64,000 nt of DNA from NCBI RefSeq assembly GCF_008329535.1, contig NZ_NPKR01000001.1, positions 744,001 through 808,000 of the forward strand, read 5' to 3'. The notes under the pieces were generated by a model. The model was not told the DNA's origin and searched no databases. It saw nothing but the letters and a program-made list of their open reading frames with translations. The translations under genes and the position numbers were made by a program. The DNA comes from Mycolicibacterium sp. P1-18. GTDB lineage: Bacteria > Actinomycetota > Actinomycetes > Mycobacteriales > Mycobacteriaceae. This document shows positions 60,203-64,000 of this stretch, piece after piece. Position 1 is the first letter of the stretch; each line of letters opens with the position of its first letter.

Positions 60203-61420
60203 TCACCCGACGCGGGGAACCACCGCGTCCGGGTACTCGGGCAGACGCAGGTCGTCGGCCGCCACGCGGACCAGTCGCTTGCCCGCCAGCTTCATCGCAC
60301 CCCGGCCGACGGGGCCCGCCGCGACCCGGGCGACGGTGTGCAGCGCCCTGATGCCGGCCGCCGTGCGCGGGTTGGCCCGCCGGACGGTCTTCATGACCGC
60401 CTGCGGCGCAGCGGTTTCGACGTGCGGGCGCATCAGGTGCTCGTAGCGCTGCAGGGCAGCCGGGTGGTCGTCGCCGCGGGACAGTTCACCGGCGAGCACG
60501 TAGGCGCCGATCAGTCCCAGGCTGGTGCCGCCGCCGCCGAAGGTCGCGTTGGTGTACGCGGCGTCGCCGAGGAGCGCGACGCGTCCCCTGGTCCACCTCG
60601 AGGAGCTGACCTGGCCGAGCGCGTCGAAGTACATTGGCGCGTCGTCGAGTTCGGCCAGCACGCGCGGCGCGAGGCCGCCGACGTCGGCGAAGGTGCGGCG
60701 CAGGATGGCGACCTGGTCGGCGCGGCGGAGGTCCTCGAGTCCGCGCACGTCGGAGATGAACGTCAGCACCGCCCTCGACGTTCCGAGGTTGTCGGGCCGG
60801 ACGTGCACGGCCAGGTTGCCCGGCGCCTGCTGCCAGTTCCACCACTGGTCGTCTCCGGCCAACCGGGGAACGGTGACGTAGGCGAAGTACATGCCGAGGT
60901 CGTTGACCTGGGTCGGGGTGACGAACCGTCGGGAGGTGGAGCGCAGGCCCTCGGCGATGACGACGACGTCGGCGTCGACGTTCGTCCCGTCGTCCAGGGC
61001 CGCCGTCACGTGGTCGCCGTGATCGGTGAGGTCGGCGATCCGCGTGCCGAAGCGGTAGTCGGTGTCGTTGCGGGTGTGCTCGATCAGGATTCGCGACAGT
61101 TCGCCCCGCAGGATCTCCAGTTCGGCTGTGGGGCCGTCGGATTCGCCGGGGCCACCCATCGGAAAGGACGCCGCCGGCGAGCCGTCGGAGTCGACGAAGC
61201 GCATGCCGACCTCCCCGGTGTTGGCCGCCCGCACGTCGGCCTCGATGCCCATGCGGCGCACCACCTCACGGGCGGTGCCACGCACGTCGACGTTCTGGCC
61301 CTCGCTGCGGGCCTGAGGGAAGCGCTCGAGGACGGTGGTCCGCCACCCCCTGGCGGTGAGTTGATGGGCCAGGGCCGGTCCGGCGATGCCCGAACCCGAG
61401 ATGACGGCGTGGCGAGTCAC
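60203..61420 (-). CDS. FAD-dependent aromatic/tetracycline-type monooxygenase
   Basis: A 405-residue group A flavin monooxygenase: GSGIAGPALAHQLTARGWRTTVLER (FAD Rossmann), GQNVDVRGTAREVVRRMG, EILRGELSRILIEH, ADVVVIAEGLRSTSRR and the second FAD motif RVALLGDAAYTNATFGGGGTSLGL. The EIxRxxL and RGxAxE segments are typical of the TetX-like and PHBH-like subgroup, which hydroxylate aromatics or inactivate antibiotics. The start is GTG 61420, where homology begins. It is coupled to an efflux pump and divergent from a MarR regulator. Confidence 0.83.
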   Translation of the reverse strand: MTRHAVISGSGIAGPALAHQLTARGWRTTVLERFPQARSEGQNVDVRGTAREVVRRMGIEADVRAANTGEVGMRFVDSDGSPAASFPMGGPGESDGPTAELEILRGELSRILIEHTRNDTDYRFGTRIADLTDHGDHVTAALDDGTNVDADVVVIAEGLRSTSRRFVTPTQVNDLGMYFAYVTVPRLAGDDQWWNWQQAPGNLAVHVRPDNLGTSRAVLTFISDVRGLEDLRRADQVAILRRTFADVGGLAPRVLAELDDAPMYFDALGQVSSSRWTRGRVALLGDAAYTNATFGGGGTSLGLIGAYVLAGELSRGDDHPAALQRYEHLMRPHVETAAPQAVMKTVRRANPRTAAGIRALHTVARVAAGPVGRGAMKLAGKRLVRVAADDLRLPEYPDAVVPRVG

Positions 61421-61453
61421 GAGATGGTGTCCAATCTGCGAGGATTTACCTAG

Positions 61454-61483
61454 AATACCGTAATACACGTATCTCGAAGTATC
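61454..61483. promoter_or_regulatory. Candidate MarR operator between monooxygenase and marR
   Basis: AATAC occurs at 61454-61458 and 61462-61466, and its near-complement GTATC at 61469-61473 and 61479-61483, a nested dyad in an 81-base AT-rich divergent gap. The layout fits a MarR dimer pair that represses both directions. Confidence 0.5.
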
Positions 61484-61501
61484 TGCCCACGGGAGGGCTT
61501 G

Positions 61502-61981
61502 GTGACACAGCACGAGCGCGACGCGACCGGCCACTGGCTGGCCAACCTGAGTGGACCGACGCTCGCCATGCGTGGGTTCCTCGAAGCGCACGACGAACTC
61601 CAGCGGCGGCAGGCGCGGCGGATGGGCCTCAACGCCACCGACATGCAGGCCCTGCGACTGCTCGAGGTGCACGGACCGATGGGCCCCACGGAGCTGGGCC
61701 GCCGACTGGACCTGCGGTCGGCCTCGGTGACCGTGCTGCTGGACCGCCTCGAGTCCGACGGGATGGTCGAACGCGTCCGTGACGTCCACGACCGCCGCCG
61801 GGTCACCGTGCGGGTGCTGCCCCACGCGGTCGACCAGCTCTTCGACACGTGGGCGCCGATCGTGCGCGCCCTCGACGACGTCGGACACGCCCTGACCCCC
61901 GCCCAGCAGAAGGCCGTCTGCTCCTTCTTCGATCAGCTCGTCGGCGTCATGACCGGAGGCGAGCCGGCGCCAGACGCGTGA
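61502..61981 (+). CDS. MarR-family transcriptional regulator
   Basis: A 159-residue MarR protein: LNATDMQALRLLEVHGPMGPTELGRRLDLRSASVTVLLDRLESDGMVERVRDVHDRRRVTVRV is the winged helix with the DRR wing motif. The GTG at 61502 is preceded by GGGAGGG. Its end overlaps the opposing flavoprotein gene by 35 bases. It should repress the monooxygenase-efflux operon and itself until a phenolic or drug ligand binds (family knowledge). Confidence 0.85.
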   Translation: MTQHERDATGHWLANLSGPTLAMRGFLEAHDELQRRQARRMGLNATDMQALRLLEVHGPMGPTELGRRLDLRSASVTVLLDRLESDGMVERVRDVHDRRRVTVRVLPHAVDQLFDTWAPIVRALDDVGHALTPAQQKAVCSFFDQLVGVMTGGEPAPDA

Positions 61982-63086
61982 CGTCGAGCCCGCGGTCGGC
62001 GAGATCCGCCGGAACGGGTTCGTCGAGCACCAGGGCCGCGGCCAGCCGGGCGGTGGCCGGTGCGGTCTGAATGCCGTAGCCGCCCTGCCCCGCGAGCCAG
62101 AAGAAGCCCGCGGCATCCGGATCCTCGCCGACGACGAAGTTGCGGTCCGGCGCGAACGTGCGCAGGCCGGCCCACGACGCGCCGATGCTGCGCACCCCGA
62201 TCGTCGTCGTGGCGTTGATGGCGTCGATGGCCCTGGCAATTTCGAGCTCGTCCGGTTTGGCGTCACTCGGCGGGCATGGCGTCTCGTCGGCGGGCGAGCA
62301 CAAGAACTGCGCCCCTGCGGTCTTGACGTAGAAGGACTGGTCGACGTCGCTGCAGTTGGGCCATTCCCGGCTGGCCTCGCCAACCGGCGAGTCGACCATG
62401 AAGATGGTGCGCCGCAGCGGCGTCAACCCGACGGGCCGCACGCCGGCCGCGGTGGCCAGTACGTCGGCCCACGCGCCCGCGGCGTCGACCACCACCGGCG
62501 CGTGATGGCTGCCCCCGTCAGCGGCGGTCGCCGTCCACGTGTCCCCCACCCGCTGCAAGGACACGACGTGGGCGGTCCGCACGATCTCGGCTCCGTTGCG
62601 GCGCGCGCCGCGCACGTAACCCTGGTGCAGGGCCGCGACGTCGAGCGCCATCGCCCGCGGTTCGTACATTCCGCGTTCGACCACGTCGGGCCGCAGCAAC
62701 GGGAACAGCTCGTGGCAGCGGTCGCCGTCGAGCAGTTCGGCGTCGCCTACCTGGCGGAGGACGGCGGCGTGCATCCGCTCGATCACCTCGGCGCGACCGG
62801 TGGTCGCGAATTGAAGGGACGGCCGCGGTGTCATCAGCGTCGACTCGAAGACCTCGGGCGGATCGGCGAAGAACGCCCGGCTGCCCGTCGTGAGGGCCCG
62901 GATCTGTTCGCCGCCATAGGTTTCCAGGAACGTCGCCGCCGACCGGCCCGTCGTGTGATAGGCCAGCGTCGGCTCCATCTCGAGCAGCGTGACCCGCACC
63001 GAGCGCGAGAGTTCGTAGGCCGCCGACACCCCGGCGATTCCGCCGCCCACGACGAGGACGTCGGCGCGGGTGTCGGTCGAAGTCAT
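61947..63086 (-). CDS. D-amino-acid-oxidase-type FAD oxidoreductase (DAO family)
   Basis: A 379-residue flavoprotein: VLVVGGGIAGVSAAYELSRSVRVTLLEME is the FAD-binding Rossmann motif, TTGRSAATFLETYGG the flavin-loop region typical of DadA/sarcosine-oxidase relatives and glycerol/hydroxyglutarate oxidases, and the C-terminus has FVVGEDPDAAGFFWLAGQGGYGIQTAPATARLAA. It probably oxidises an amino or hydroxy acid. The ATG at 63086 lacks a strong Shine-Dalgarno. The substrate cannot be deduced. Confidence 0.83.
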   Translation of the reverse strand: MTSTDTRADVLVVGGGIAGVSAAYELSRSVRVTLLEMEPTLAYHTTGRSAATFLETYGGEQIRALTTGSRAFFADPPEVFESTLMTPRPSLQFATTGRAEVIERMHAAVLRQVGDAELLDGDRCHELFPLLRPDVVERGMYEPRAMALDVAALHQGYVRGARRNGAEIVRTAHVVSLQRVGDTWTATAADGGSHHAPVVVDAAGAWADVLATAAGVRPVGLTPLRRTIFMVDSPVGEASREWPNCSDVDQSFYVKTAGAQFLCSPADETPCPPSDAKPDELEIARAIDAINATTTIGVRSIGASWAGLRTFAPDRNFVVGEDPDAAGFFWLAGQGGYGIQTAPATARLAAALVLDEPVPADLADRGLDVTRLAPARLRS

Positions 63087-63138
63087 GACAGCAGCTTCCC
63101 AGACTGCACGTATCCTCGGGTGGCATGAGGCATAGACC

Positions 63139-64000
63139 ATGAGTGCGGGCTTGTTCGGCCTTCTCGACGACGTGGCCGCCCTCGCGCGGCTCGCGGCAGC
63201 CTCGGTCGACGACATCGGCGCCGCGGCGGGGCGCGCCACGGCGAAGGCGGCCGGCGTCGTCATCGACGACACGGCCGTGACGCCTCAGTACGTGCACGGC
63301 ATCACCGCCGACCGCGAGCTGCCGATGATCAAGCGGATCGCGCTCGGCTCGCTGCGCAACAAGTTGCTGTTCATCCTGCCCGCCGCGCTGCTGCTCAGTC
63401 AGTTCGTGCCGTGGCTGCTGACGCCGATCCTGATGCTGGGCGCCACCTACCTGTGCTTCGAGGGCGCCGAGAAGGTGTGGGGGCGCATCAGAGGACACGA
63501 CGCGCACGCGGCGCCGACCGCCGCGGTCGGCGAGGACGCCGAGAAGCAGATGACCAGCGGCGCCATCCGCACCGACTTCATCCTGTCGGCCGAGATCATG
63601 GTGATCGCCCTCAACGAGGTGGCCGACCAGTCCTTCTGGCCGCGGCTCATCATCCTCATCGTGGTCGCCTTCGTGATCACCGCCGCGGTGTACGGCGTGG
63701 TCGCGCTCATCGTGAAGATGGACGACGTCGGCCTGGCGCTGACCCAGCGCGCATCGGCATTCGCGAAGAAGGTCGGCCACGGTCTGGTGGTCGGCATGCC
63801 GAAGCTGCTGACCGCCCTGTCGGCGATCGGCACCGTCGCGATGCTGTGGGTCGGCGGCCACATCCTGCTGCTCGGCACCGACACCCTCGGTTGGCACCCG
63901 CCGTACGGATTCGTCCACCACCTCGAGGAGAACGTCCGCCACGCGACCGGAAGCGTCGGCGGGCTGCTGGCGTGGCTGGTGAACACCGGCATCTCGGCGG
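63139..64000 (+). CDS. DUF808 (YedI-type) membrane protein, C-terminus beyond window
   Basis: The first 287 codons of a DUF808-family membrane protein: MSAGLFGLLDDVAALARLAA, DDTAVTPQYVHGITADRELPMIKRIALGSLRNK and KQMTSGAIRTDFILSAEIMVIALNEV are strongly conserved stretches of this family (E. coli YedI about 305 residues), with several membrane helices (FILPAALLLSQFVPWLL, IILIVVAFVITAAVYGVVALIV). No stop occurs before 64000. The function is unknown. The ATG at 63139 has no Shine-Dalgarno; TATCCT (63111-63116) may be its -10, which would give a leader of about 16 bases. Confidence 0.85.
   Translation, partial: MSAGLFGLLDDVAALARLAAASVDDIGAAAGRATAKAAGVVIDDTAVTPQYVHGITADRELPMIKRIALGSLRNKLLFILPAALLLSQFVPWLLTPILMLGATYLCFEGAEKVWGRIRGHDAHAAPTAAVGEDAEKQMTSGAIRTDFILSAEIMVIALNEVADQSFWPRLIILIVVAFVITAAVYGVVALIVKMDDVGLALTQRASAFAKKVGHGLVVGMPKLLTALSAIGTVAMLWVGGHILLLGTDTLGWHPPYGFVHHLEENVRHATGSVGGLLAWLVNTGISA

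Noticed and set aside
1..64000. CRISPR arrays, tRNA, rRNA, prophage or IS elements
   Set aside because: I looked for regular short repeats, cloverleaf genes, transposases and integrases and found none that I could support.

Overview
The window reads as a chromosomal segment of a high-GC mycolic-acid actinomycete, most likely an environmental Mycolicibacterium or close relative. The inference rests on typical mycobacterial families: carboxylic acid reductase, an MMPL transporter, a DUF7373-type lipoprotein, a GjpA-like surface protein, a DUF222/HNH (13E12-type) protein, a secreted chorismate mutase, an F420-type nitroreductase, a homologue pair resembling Rv0218/Rv0219, and many leaderless starts of the form TANNNT-N6-RTG. 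I see no rRNA, tRNA, insertion sequence, integrase, prophage or CRISPR array. The DNA is almost fully coding.

Layout. (1) 1-8.2 kb is a catabolic island: a divergent SDR / DUF993 aldolase-like / TIM-barrel isomerase / LacI unit, and an opposing operon of CoA-transferase, crotonase and MHS permease, followed by a second LacI regulator. Three copies of a GalR-like operator (TGTAANCGNTTACA) sit at the control points; a different palindrome (TTGGATCGATTCGA type) flanks the second LacI promoter. (2) 8.3-15.4 kb: acyl-CoA synthetase coupled to a large LuxR-type ATPase regulator, a GjpA-like surface protein and an alpha/beta-hydrolase that has lost its nucleophile. (3) 15.5-22.6 kb: acetolactate-synthase-like enzyme, a membrane Moco oxidoreductase pair, a LysR/EamA pair, a TIGR02444 protein and a lipoprotein. 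(4) 22.7-29 kb: carboxylic acid reductase with a divergent HxlR regulator, secreted chorismate mutase, a small HicB-like protein, an HNH protein. (5) 29.1-32.5 kb: DUF1275 protein, fumarase and a ThrE-type exporter in one operon.

(6) 32.5-41.2 kb is a complete-looking shikimate/quinate to beta-ketoadipate route: QsuB (dehydroshikimate to protocatechuate), TetR regulator, quinate/shikimate dehydrogenase, MHS permease, PcaH, PcaG, PcaB and a PcaD-PcaC fusion, with two matching 24-bp operators for the TetR protein. (7) 41.2-49.6 kb: deazaflavin oxidoreductase, DUF3159 protein, an MMPL transporter interrupted by an in-frame TAA, a CobW-type GTPase, an EEP-family nuclease, a membrane metallophosphoesterase and a BCCT betaine-type transporter.

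(8) 49.7-58.7 kb holds an amine-catabolism cluster: GlnA3-like gamma-glutamyl ligase, amino-acid/polyamine permease, class III aminotransferase, FluG-type amidohydrolase, an Orn/Lys/Arg-decarboxylase-fold enzyme, and a divergent EgtC-like class II glutamine amidohydrolase with an RpiR regulator. I regard this and region 1 as the two best candidates for undescribed biology. (9) 58.8-64 kb: MarR-controlled FAD monooxygenase plus DHA2 efflux pump, a D-amino-acid-oxidase-type flavoprotein, and a DUF808 membrane protein cut by the window end.
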